A stretch of DNA of 64,000 nt, from NCBI RefSeq assembly GCF_024158745.1, contig NZ_JAMZAW010000009.1, forward strand, positions 227,001 to 291,000. Direction: 5' to 3'. Source of the DNA: Paenibacillus tyrphae (GTDB lineage: Bacteria > Bacillota > Bacilli > Paenibacillales > NBRC-103111). The notes below the pieces were generated by a model that had not been told where the DNA came from, ran no database searches, and saw only the letters and a program-made list of their open reading frames with translations. Below, piece by piece: positions 18,444 through 24,903 of the stretch (within the stretch, counting starts at the first letter, position 1; every line of letters begins with the position of its first letter). The translations under genes and the position numbers were made by a program.

Positions 18444-18487
18444 AAAAAGCATTACCATAAACTTATTTAGTTTATGATAATGCTTTT
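18444..18487 (-). terminator. Terminator after the bacteriocin gene
   Basis: A near-perfect inverted repeat (AAAAGCATTACCATAAACT with its complement, one mismatch, 5-base loop) has A/T runs on both sides, so it could work in both directions. On the minus strand it lies 40 bases after the bacteriocin stop. Confidence 0.85.
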
Positions 18488-18525
18488 CTTTACCAATTCA
18501 TGATTTTATACCATATTATTTCATA

Positions 18526-18927
18526 TCATTCATATGTTTGCCAGTATGCGTGCGTTTGAGCAGAAAGATCTCCAAGAGCACTAGCATACGATGTCGTTCC
18601 AGATAATGTATATCCGCTGAAGTTAGTCTGAGTTCCTATCGACGCTGTGGAAGCATGAGCTTTGGTCGGATGATTATAATTTGACCACACTCGCTTTTTC
18701 CACACCAGCCAACCCTGCCATTCCGACTTAGTACCATAATCCCATGTTCCGCCCCCAACATTCTCAGTGGTTTCCATTGTTATTGGGGAGACGGCAAACG
18801 GCGTTACATCGGCATTGGTTAGATCTACCGAACCTCTCGTTGCGTCTTCTTTGGCAGCCATTGCCTGTCCAGAGGATAAAGCGAGTATTGCAACCATGGT
18901 TACACCTAAAATACGTTTCTTAAGCAT
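18526..18927 (-). CDS. Lactococcin 972-family bacteriocin precursor
   Basis: A secreted peptide precursor of 133 residues. The start is ATG at 18927 with GGGAGTGAG just upstream, giving a signal peptide (MLKKRILGVTMVAILALSS, cleavage near AMA). The mature part carries the family signature: GGGTWDYG, a Trp-rich middle, VWSNYNHPTKAHAST, and a C-terminal half rich in Gly/Ser/Thr and aromatic residues. Lactococcin 972 inhibits septum formation by binding lipid II in Lactococcus; the same target here is only inferred. The usual partner membrane immunity protein and ABC transporter are not adjacent, although a small membrane protein follows. The region just upstream is the scar of a Spo0E-type module. 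Confidence 0.82.
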   Translation of the reverse strand: MLKKRILGVTMVAILALSSGQAMAAKEDATRGSVDLTNADVTPFAVSPITMETTENVGGGTWDYGTKSEWQGWLVWKKRVWSNYNHPTKAHASTASIGTQTNFSGYTLSGTTSYASALGDLSAQTHAYWQTYE

Positions 18928-19028
18928 AGAGCTTCTCACTCCCGTTTTTAGAATTGTTTTGGTTATTATTTTGTCGGTCTTGAACAAAAGTAGTCATCCT
19001 TCAGTTCATCATCCACGTCACTTTAGTC

Positions 19029-19149
19029 TTAGAAGAAGCATCTGATCTCAACGTTGATTGCACGTACCACCTCCTTTTCAGAGAATGAACCTTTTTTTCG
19101 GAACCAAATGCTGCGCAACTTCCTGAATTCCGTTTTAATTTGTGTTCAT
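19029..19149 (-). pseudogene. Spo0E-like gene remnant
   Basis: An ATG at 19149 follows GAGGGGAG, but its frame stops after four codons. Shifting frame gives residues IKTEFRKLRSIW..KKGSFSEKEVV, which line up with the intact Spo0E-like protein at 23150-23317. The conserved SQ-x-LD region is degraded. Bases just beyond (to ~18990) still match the tail of the intact gene and the start of the 84-residue gene that follows it, before the sequence changes into the bacteriocin leader. Confidence 0.6.
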
Positions 19150-19228
19150 TCTCGCTCCCCTCGAATCAATAATAATACTTATTTTCCATTTTAAGGGTTC
19201 TTCGTTTTTTGAAAATTTTTTCGCAATA

Positions 19229-19256
19229 AAAAAGCATCCTGTCGTCAGAATGCTTT
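19229..19256 (-). terminator. Terminator of the broken HTH-TPR regulator
   Basis: AAGCATTCTG pairs with CAGGATGCTT (one G-U pair), followed by TTTTTT on the minus strand. Similar AAGCATTC-type terminators occur at 23400, 24719 and 27073, each in the same place relative to a regulator or Spo0E-like gene. Confidence 0.85.
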
Positions 19257-19297
19257 AGACATAATTCTATTGATACCCAATCTGGCGTTTTGCCCAG

Positions 19298-19560
19298 CTA
19301 AACCACCCAAAGCCTGATCGATTCGTAATACTGGATTTGGGTTTCGGATGCATAATTCCGATGCTTCTCAAATAAAGCGACGCAGCGGGCCAAGTACTCG
19401 TATCGCTTCATCTCCAAGCATAGCGAAATGCAGAATATCGTTTCCTTGATCCCGTTTTCGTAGCGTTCTTTTGTAAACTCGTAAATTGCTCTGTGATAGC
19501 AGAACCACATTCCAACCGATTAACATGAGCCCGAGGCTTAATCGATTCGCCGTCTTCACT
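19298..19560 (-). pseudogene. C-terminal fragment of an HTH-TPR (AloR-like) regulator
   Basis: The open part (residues MWFCYHRAIYEFTKERYENG.. to the stop at 19298) is clearly homologous to the last ~70 residues of the intact regulators at 24900-26246 and 27142-28470 (WFRYHKAVYEF, LFEKYRGYASKRQI). Upstream, the homology continues weakly in another frame to about 19560, so at least one frameshift is present, and the first ~370 residues are missing. It keeps its own terminator and a Spo0E-like remnant downstream. Confidence 0.75.
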
Positions 19561-19669
19561 CACCACCGGTATAGACATTTACAGCTCGATTTCATGCAGC
19601 CGATCCCCAGGGCGCGCAAAGTTAATGAACTAAGCGAAACCCACCGTAACCCCCATCGAAAATAAATTA

Positions 19670-19692
19670 GCCCTTGGAGATCCCCCAAGGGC
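19670..19692 (-). terminator. Terminator after the DUF4309-like lipoprotein
   Basis: GCCCTTGG and CCAAGGGC form a perfect 8-bp stem just after the lipoprotein stop; TAATTTATTTT follows on the minus strand. Confidence 0.75.
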
Positions 19693-19701
19693 GTCATAAC
19701 T

Positions 19702-20250
19702 TTAGCTGGTGCTGATTACTTGCACCCGGCTGATATTTATAGGATCGGTCTTCTCTTTTGCAAAAAACACCAAATGGTATTGATCTAAGTCATATATAAG
19801 ATAATAGCCATCATATGCTTCATTCCAATACTCTTTGTCGGGTTTTCCTAATGCGAGCTTTACGTCCTCTGCCGTCATCTGGATTTGAAGAGACTCAACC
19901 GGAACTGAAATTTTGTTAAGGATTGTTTCCGGTTTTAAAACATTATGATCTTCGCCACATGAATCATGACTAAAATAAAAGTCCGCCTCACTTTTGGAAT
20001 GACCAAACGAATACGTCCAGCACTCTTCATTCGAGATTCCTTTAGGCTCCCCATACACTTCAACAACTTTTGAGTAAGTAGATTTTAACGGGACCTCCAT
20101 ACCTTTCATTTGACCCTTAATTGCCGCTTCTTTTATAGCTACTATCGACTGAGATTTTAATTTATCGTTGTGATCCCTCGAATCGTTTTGTGCATTACAA
20201 CCAATTAATACCCACATGAACGCTATCAATAAGAACATCCTTATTCCCAC
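19702..20250 (-). CDS. DUF4309-like lipoprotein
   Basis: A 182-residue secreted protein. The start is placed at GTG 20250, since GGAGGTGG lies 6-7 bases upstream; the longer open frame adds an odd hydrophobic extension. The leader MFLLIAFMWVLIG-C gives a lipobox. The mature part has two related segments, TYSKVVEVYGEPKG and TAEDVKLALGKPD, a repeat typical of DUF4309/YjgB-like secreted proteins. It follows the M23 peptidase gene on the same strand with a terminator between. No specific role can be given. Confidence 0.65.
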   Translation of the reverse strand: MGIRMFLLIAFMWVLIGCNAQNDSRDHNDKLKSQSIVAIKEAAIKGQMKGMEVPLKSTYSKVVEVYGEPKGISNEECWTYSFGHSKSEADFYFSHDSCGEDHNVLKPETILNKISVPVESLQIQMTAEDVKLALGKPDKEYWNEAYDGYYLIYDLDQYHLVFFAKEKTDPINISRVQVISTS

Positions 20251-20287
20251 AATAATCCACCTCCATAAGTATAATTCCATAAATAAC

Positions 20288-20331
20288 AAGAAAAAGATAG
20301 TTAGTATCATTATACCAACTATCTTTTTCTT
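20288..20331. terminator. Bidirectional-looking terminator overlapping the M23 stop codon
   Basis: AAGAAAAAGATAGTT and AACTATCTTTTTCTT form a perfect 15-bp stem with A/T runs on both arms. On the minus strand it includes the last codons and stop of the M23 gene and ends that transcript. Confidence 0.85.
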
Positions 20332-21146
20332 ATATCATTTTTTTTCAAGATTTCGTTTAATAGTTGATCGGAAATATTGAAATGCTGTTTAAACGCAGTT
20401 CTTGTCCGCTCATGAGGTTGAAGATTATCAAACCAAGCGTCGAATTTCTCCTTGCCAACATGATTCATCATTGACACGTCAAAAGAATGCTCCTCGTCTT
20501 CATATAGATGGAGCTCCTTATCGTTGCTTGCGTTACCGTCCATTTTAAAGGAAGATAACTGATTAGGGTAAAATAGCATTGGATCTATCGTTTCATTATC
20601 CGCAGGAAGATCCTTAGCTACATTATTGATGTCGAGATGCAAATGGTAATTGTTATCTTTACCCCCAGTTGCAGCCCCAGTATTCCCTGATACAGCAATA
20701 TTCTGGCCTTTCGATACTCTCTGATACGTACTAACCTTTTGGGAATCTTTGGTTAGATGTAGATATCTTGAGATGAGGTTGTTATTCGTCTTTCCTGGTT
20801 CAATGGCTTTGTCGTCATGCTTTATGGTGACATATTCTGTCCCATTTCCATATTTACCAACACCAATTACTTCCCCGTCTGCTGTAGCATATACATCTTG
20901 TTTATACACTAAAACGTCAATCCCTTTATGAAAACGCCTCCCCGTCCAACCAAAGGGGTCAGAAAGTGTTGTTACAGTAGTTGGCCATTGCCACCCCATT
21001 GCACCATATCCAGTCGGGACATCCATCGGGACTACGTTTTTTGATGCTTCTGTTGGCTTCTGCTCTAAATTAATTGAAGATGCTGAAGCTGATGCAACGG
21101 TAATCATAGAGAGGGCGCAAGTAATTAAAAAAATCTTTTTTTTCAT
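20319..21146 (-). CDS. Secreted M23-family metallopeptidase
   Basis: A 275-residue exported peptidoglycan endopeptidase. A signal peptide (residues 1-23) precedes a LytM/M23 domain. The zinc ligands are visible as FHKGID (H-x3-D) and YHLHLD (H-x-H), separated by the usual GNTGAATGG loop. A C-terminal extension of ~90 residues, acidic then basic, ends LNEILKKNDIRKR and has no recognised domain. AAGGAGATG precedes the ATG. The A/T-rich composition fits the surrounding variable region. It may remodel the cell's own wall or attack neighbours; the sequence does not decide. Confidence 0.88.
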   Translation of the reverse strand: MKKKIFLITCALSMITVASASASSINLEQKPTEASKNVVPMDVPTGYGAMGWQWPTTVTTLSDPFGWTGRRFHKGIDVLVYKQDVYATADGEVIGVGKYGNGTEYVTIKHDDKAIEPGKTNNNLISRYLHLTKDSQKVSTYQRVSKGQNIAVSGNTGAATGGKDNNYHLHLDINNVAKDLPADNETIDPMLFYPNQLSSFKMDGNASNDKELHLYEDEEHSFDVSMMNHVGKEKFDAWFDNLQPHERTRTAFKQHFNISDQLLNEILKKNDIRKR

Positions 21147-21343
21147 ACTTTCATCTCCTTGGATTTTTTTGTAGAACCTTTTCTACAGTCTTATTGACGG
21201 CACGAAAAAGTTTCATTTTCTTAGAAATAATTCCTATTGGCATATTGTCTACCAATGAATAGAAAGATCGTCCCGGCCACGAAAGCCACAAGCGTTGGAG
21301 GTCTTTAATCACAGCTGCATTGCAGATGGTTTCAGTTAAATGT

Positions 21344-21589
21344 CTAGTTTCCTAATTTGTTCACCCGATAAAAAAACATTCTCTCGTGTAAAAGTTTTTC
21401 TATTTGCTCCTCTGAATAGCCAAGCTCGGCCAATCTTCGGGCGGCAAATCCGGCACCTGACGATGCCCTGTAGACCGCGTCATGTAAATCCTTGATGCCG
21501 TAAAGCTTTTCAAAGATGGCGCCGATCCGGGCAAGGTAGACAATCCGCTCCTGACTTTCCCCGACCAATAACTTTTCATACTGCATCAT
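21344..21589 (-). CDS. Small conserved protein of the Spo0E/HTH-TPR module (copy 1)
   Basis: An 81-residue soluble protein with no known family. It is a close paralogue of the protein at 22903-23157: both contain RI-x-YLARIGAIFE, LYG-x-KD-x-HDA and an ending AELGYS-x-EQIE. The predicted structure is all helical. AAGGTG lies ~7 bases before ATG 21589. Directly upstream is a scar where an HTH-TPR gene has been joined to the tail of a Spo0E-like gene, so this copy has lost its normal upstream partner but is itself intact. Confidence 0.65.
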   Translation of the reverse strand: MMQYEKLLVGESQERIVYLARIGAIFEKLYGIKDLHDAVYRASSGAGFAARRLAELGYSEEQIEKLLHERMFFYRVNKLGN

Positions 21590-21605
21590 CCACACACCTT
21601 CAGCT

Positions 21606-22066
21606 TCAGCTTAGAAGAAAATTGTCTTTGATATTGTCGACCACGAGTTGATAAAAACGCGCCGATTCCTCCAGCCTTCCGTTCTCGAAAAGCTTCTCTG
21701 CCGCAGAGAAGATAATGGACACGTTCTTGGGGTTATCGAGAATCTTGGAAATAGCCGGTTCAATACAATCCACTCGACCAGTCTCCGCACATCGCACCAG
21801 ATACGGGATCAAGCGCGGCCGGGACACCTTATTGTCCGAGATGCATTCTTCCGTGTAGATCTCGTACAGCATCCGGGGGGCTTCCCAAAAACTTCTGCCA
21901 GAGCGTCCAAATGACCGATTGTCATGGCACGAGACCGGCCATTTAGAACCATGCTCAAATTTCCGGCGTTAATCCCCGTCAGTTCGGCTACTTTATTTAG
22001 GCTGTAGCCATGCAGCTTCATCTGGTCTTCGATTTCCAGCCGCAAAGAGCGATCATCCATCCGCAC
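21606..22066 (-). pseudogene. N-terminal fragment of an HTH-TPR (AloR-like) regulator, frameshifted
   Basis: It starts at GTG 22066 after GGGGAGGG. The HTH part (EIEDQMKLHGYSLNKVAEL, NLSMVLNGRSRAMTIGHLDALAEVFGK) is intact. One base is then missing in the Trp codon of the PGWLYELY region (21868-21876), and the frame resumes as LYEIYTEECISDNKVSRPRLIPYLV. Homology runs to VVDNIKDNF and then stops: the next bases match the 3' end of the Spo0E-like gene (23150-23170). About two thirds of the regulator plus most of a Spo0E-like gene have been deleted. Confidence 0.85.
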
Positions 22067-22215
22067 GGAACACCCTCCCCTAAATCTATAAAACCATACT
22101 ACCATAACAGGGAATTAACATAAAATAACAGGGAAATAAAAAAATTCCTAGCATCAAATCTGGTGAATTTTATTTAAAAAAAGTAACCTTGATGGGCAAA
22201 TGCCAGTCAAGGTTA

Positions 22216-22746
22216 CTAGGGTATGGCTGCATCGATTTTGGATTCATTCATAGCTTCTTGAATGAGATCAAGAACGTCTGGATCGTCTTCTTTCTCCAGA
22301 ACTTCCTTTAATATGCCGATAGTTCTGTCATCCTCGATTTGGGACAAGGCAGTTACCGCCGCACATCTAATATCGGGATCGGGGTCGCTAAGCAGATTGC
22401 TGAGAGGGGAAATTAAGCTTGGGGTCGGAAAAGATGCAGCGATATGCGTACACCAATACCTGACGCCGATATGTTCACTTTTTAGTGCCGAAATTAAATG
22501 CGGAACGACCTGTTCTATCGAAAACTTCATCAAAACATCTTCAATGAGTTGATAGACCCCGAAGCCGCTGCCTTCGCCAAATGAATTTAGAAATAATGGA
22601 ATGCACTGCGGATCAGGATGGTTTAAGAAGTGTACCCTCACGTCGTTATACTTCTTAATGACTTCGAATTTTTCCTCCGTATCTTTAGAAAAGGGCTGAT
22701 TGTCTTTCAAAAACATAATGGCTTGTGCAGAATTCATATATTTCAT
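22216..22746 (-). CDS. HEAT-repeat protein
   Basis: A 176-residue cytoplasmic protein made of helical HEAT-like repeats, seen best as VVPHLISALKSEHIGVRYWC, LISPLSNLLSDPDPDIRCAA and TIGILKEVLEKEDDPDVLDL. The family gives scaffolds for protein contacts and occurs among immunity proteins in Bacillota toxin loci, but no toxin gene is visible beside it. AGGAGG lies 5 bases before the ATG. The remains of another coding segment lie directly upstream. Confidence 0.75.
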   Translation of the reverse strand: MKYMNSAQAIMFLKDNQPFSKDTEEKFEVIKKYNDVRVHFLNHPDPQCIPLFLNSFGEGSGFGVYQLIEDVLMKFSIEQVVPHLISALKSEHIGVRYWCTHIAASFPTPSLISPLSNLLSDPDPDIRCAAVTALSQIEDDRTIGILKEVLEKEDDPDVLDLIQEAMNESKIDAAIP

Positions 22747-22770
22747 CGAATCCTCCTAAAGATCCAAAGA

Positions 22771-22902
22771 TCAGCTCCAAGGAGTCACATAGTCCGTTCC
22801 AATCACAAAGACCTGCTTCCAAGGGTCCTTTAAATCAGCACTAAACGGCTGTTTTCCGTTGGAAATATGGCATGGAGTTTTGCTGCTTTTGGAATCGATA
22901 TA
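22771..22902 (-). pseudogene. Possible gene remnant
   Basis: An open stretch of 43 codons without a start codon ends in ..SADLKDPWKQVFVIGTDY.. and a stop at 22771. Its composition looks like real coding sequence and it ends 25 bases before the HEAT-repeat gene. It could be the 3' end of a lost gene. Confidence 0.3.
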
Positions 22903-23157
22903 TTAGTGGTTCGTTTTATTTTTCTTATGGAATAACAGCCGCTCGCGCAAAACGGTTTCAATTTGCTCGTTACTATAACCAAGCTCGGCCAGCATTTTGG
23001 CCGTAACACCGGCATTCGCCCTCGCCCTGCTTTCAGCATCGTGTATATCCTTGAGGCCGTATAGTCTCTCAAAGATCGCGCCAATCCGGGCAAGATAGAG
23101 AATCCGTTCCTCGCTTTCCCCAGCCAGTAGATAATCATGCAGCATTGTATCATCCAC
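22903..23157 (-). CDS. Small conserved protein of the Spo0E/HTH-TPR module (copy 2)
   Basis: An 84-residue protein, paralogous to 21344-21589. It shares ERI-x-YLARIGAIFERLYG, KD-x-HDA and the LAELGYSNEQIE helix, and ends in a basic tail. The start is GTG 23157, which overlaps the stop of the Spo0E-like gene by 8 bases; ATG 23145 is an alternative. The overlap means translation is coupled to the Spo0E-like protein, so the two probably act in one process, but no function is known. Traces of the same gene start are visible at the bacteriocin boundary. Confidence 0.7.
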   Translation of the reverse strand: MDDTMLHDYLLAGESEERILYLARIGAIFERLYGLKDIHDAESRARANAGVTAKMLAELGYSNEQIETVLRERLLFHKKNKTNH

Positions 23158-23317
23158 ACACTTTCAGTTTAGAAGACTTTTGAGCCATGAGAATATACCG
23201 GTCCAGACGTTGACTTAGCTGTACCACCTCCTCGTGCGATAATGAACCTTTCTCCTCAACCAGTCGCACTAACTGCTGCCGTAGCTGTCTGATTTTCTGT
23301 TCTAGTTTCATACTCAT
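23150..23317 (-). CDS. Spo0E-like aspartyl-phosphate phosphatase
   Basis: A 55-residue protein. Residues 4-24 form one helix (KLEQKIRQLRQQLVRLVEE), followed by a turn and a second helix with the family signature LSQRLDRYI; the S-Q-x-x-L-D core carries the catalytic Asp in Spo0E/YnzD/YisI. These proteins remove phosphate from Spo0A~P and hold back sporulation. The ATG at 23317 is preceded by AGGATGGTGG. A terminator lies 80 bases upstream, so the gene likely has its own promoter. It overlaps the 84-residue gene downstream. The C-terminus (KSSKLKVCG) is also recognisable at two scars elsewhere in the region. Confidence 0.85.
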   Translation of the reverse strand: MSMKLEQKIRQLRQQLVRLVEEKGSLSHEEVVQLSQRLDRYILMAQKSSKLKVCG

Positions 23318-23399
23318 ACATATCCACCATCCTTATCTCTATAATAATGCCGTTTTTCCATATTAAGGGTCTTAGAATTTGAGAAATATTTTTTTCGAC

Positions 23400-23436
23400 A
23401 AAAAATGCACCCTGGTACGTTTTGTCCAGAATGCTT
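23400..23436 (-). terminator. Orphan module terminator
   Basis: GCATTCTGG pairs with CCAGGGTGC, followed by ATTTTTT on the minus strand. It matches the terminators that follow the HTH-TPR genes, but here the regulator itself is gone and a NUDIX gene lies upstream. Confidence 0.65.
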
Positions 23437-23456
23437 CCTTGTCTGCGCTCATAACA

Positions 23457-23483
23457 AAACCGCCCCTTGAGGAGGCGGTAATA
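23457..23483 (-). terminator. Terminator of the NUDIX gene
   Basis: ACCGCC and GGCGGT stem, minus strand, followed by TTTTG, directly after the NUDIX stop. Confidence 0.7.
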
Positions 23484-23496
23484 TCAAGCGAGGTTA

Positions 23497-23928
23497 TCAT
23501 TCAATCCATTGTCTCGGTCCTATGGTGTGAAATAGTTGCTGTCTATTCGGATTAAAGGCATCTTGTATTCGTTTCACGGTAAAGTCACTAATTGGTTTGG
23601 GGAGATCGTCAATCGGGCAATACCTGCATTCCAAAATTTCAGGCGAGCTTGGTTCGGGGCTTTTATTATGTTTGTTGGTTGCTATAAAGACAAAGTGATG
23701 CATATCATGATTTGGGTCATAATAGATGCCGGTTAATTGACCGACTTCGACTTCAAGCCCTGTTTCCTCCAGTACTTCTCTCTTTGCGGTTTCTTGGACC
23801 GATTCCTTCACTTCAGCTTTTCCACCTGGGAGATCCCAATTGTTCTTGCCGTAGCTATGCTTTACTAACAAAACGCGCCCTTCTGAATCCGATATTACTG
23901 ATGCTGAGCCCATAAATTTATTAGACAA
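23497..23928 (-). CDS. NUDIX hydrolase
   Basis: A 143-residue enzyme of the NUDIX family, which cleaves nucleoside diphosphates linked to another moiety. The Nudix box is complete (GGKAEVKESVQETAKREV followed by LEETGL), so Mg2+-dependent catalysis is expected. The start is placed at TTG 23928 because AGGGGG lies 7 bases upstream; an ATG at 23949 lacks a ribosome site. The substrate is unknown. The segment GRVLLVKHSYGKNNWDLPGG is typical of MutT-like members. Confidence 0.87.
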   Translation of the reverse strand: MSNKFMGSASVISDSEGRVLLVKHSYGKNNWDLPGGKAEVKESVQETAKREVLEETGLEVEVGQLTGIYYDPNHDMHHFVFIATNKHNKSPEPSSPEILECRYCPIDDLPKPISDFTVKRIQDAFNPNRQQLFHTIGPRQWIE

Positions 23929-24033
23929 AATAATGCCCCCTATGAACATATTGGCCTACACCAACATAACGCCAATAAGTGGGAATAAGTTTCATTGAGG
24001 ATGAGAGTAGAGAACTTCTGTAAGTATATGGTT

Positions 24034-24594
24034 CTATTCAGCAGCCATTGCGTTTGCTTTCGTGTTATGAACCGTACCAAATGGATGCTGAGGTGGAGCA
24101 TAGATCGTATAAAGTTTAAGCGGGGTATTGCCCGTGTTTATTAAATTATGCCATTTACCAGCAGGTATCATGATTGCATCATCATCATATACCCTTTTTT
24201 GAAAATTTACGGTATCTTTAGTATCACCCATGCGGATGACACCTTGCCCCTCTTCAATACGCAAGAATTGGTCAACGGTAGGATGAACTTCTAAACCGAT
24301 GTCTTGCCCGACATTGATACTCATCAGAGTCACTTGTAAGTTTTTCCCTGTCCATACGGCAGTACGAAATGTATTGTTTTGCTTGGTAGCCTTGTTAATA
24401 TCCACAACAAATGGTGTTCTTCCATAATCTTTTAACTCAATACTGCCATTCATGTTTGATGATTGCCGATGACCGAATCGGTATGAATGGTCTATTTCTT
24501 GGGGAATCGCCCAGTACACAGGTTGTCTTACATAGCTATACATTGGTTCGTTAACGTAGTAGGGATATGGATACATATACTCAAAGTAAAACAT
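24034..24594 (-). CDS. Cupin-domain protein with Tyr-rich N-terminus
   Basis: A 186-residue single-domain cupin. The conserved cupin segments are GLEVHPTVDQFLRIEEGQG and, later, IPAGKWHNLINTG, with His/Glu in the usual metal positions. The first ~28 residues are very rich in Tyr, Pro and Met (FYFEYMYPYPYY), as in some spore-surface proteins. AAGGAG lies 8 bases before ATG 24594. The family includes sugar isomerases, dioxygenases and binding proteins, and no specific role can be chosen. Confidence 0.82.
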   Translation of the reverse strand: MFYFEYMYPYPYYVNEPMYSYVRQPVYWAIPQEIDHSYRFGHRQSSNMNGSIELKDYGRTPFVVDINKATKQNNTFRTAVWTGKNLQVTLMSINVGQDIGLEVHPTVDQFLRIEEGQGVIRMGDTKDTVNFQKRVYDDDAIMIPAGKWHNLINTGNTPLKLYTIYAPPQHPFGTVHNTKANAMAAE

Positions 24595-24718
24595 TTGGTT
24601 TACTCCTTCCCTTCACAAAGCATAAAATAGGTTATTCACGATGGCTTGGGAAGGGTACTTTTATTCTGTGATGTATTACTTCGAGAAATTGTTGTTAGCT
24701 GAATAACAAAGCTTTCGA

Positions 24719-24752
24719 CAAAAAGCACCCCAAGAGCAACTGGGATGCTTTA
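24719..24752 (-). terminator. Terminator of the receptor-peptide pair
   Basis: AAAGCATCCCA pairs with TGGGGTGCTTT (one G-U) on the minus strand, followed by TTGTC. It lies 26 bases after the stop of the short peptide gene and ends the bicistronic unit. Confidence 0.75.
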
Positions 24753-24777
24753 TCCGAAGCTTAATATTGTAATAGTT

Positions 24778-24903
24778 CTAATAATCCACGCCATGGACAA
24801 GCGCTTTAATAATCAATTCACCGGGGCTTGATGTCTGGAGATGACCTATCAACCCACTAAACAAACCGAAACATACAACCAGAGTCAGGAATATTTTTTT
24901 CAC
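24778..24903 (-). CDS. Putative secreted signalling-peptide precursor (Phr/AloP-like)
   Basis: A 41-codon gene. It starts at GTG 24903, whose GTGA overlaps the TGA stop of the HTH-TPR receptor gene; GGAGGTGG lies 9 bases upstream. The product opens with two Lys and a hydrophobic stretch (KKIFLTLVVCFGLFSGLI), a clear export signal, followed by a short polar tail ending LVHGVDY. Signal, exported pro-region and C-terminal few residues form the layout of Phr, PapR and AloP precursors, whose processed ends are re-imported and bind the receptor. Overlap with the receptor gene and a terminator after it support a real gene. The mature sequence is not known; the last 5-8 residues are the candidate. 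Confidence 0.72.
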   Translation of the reverse strand: MKKIFLTLVVCFGLFSGLIGHLQTSSPGELIIKALVHGVDY

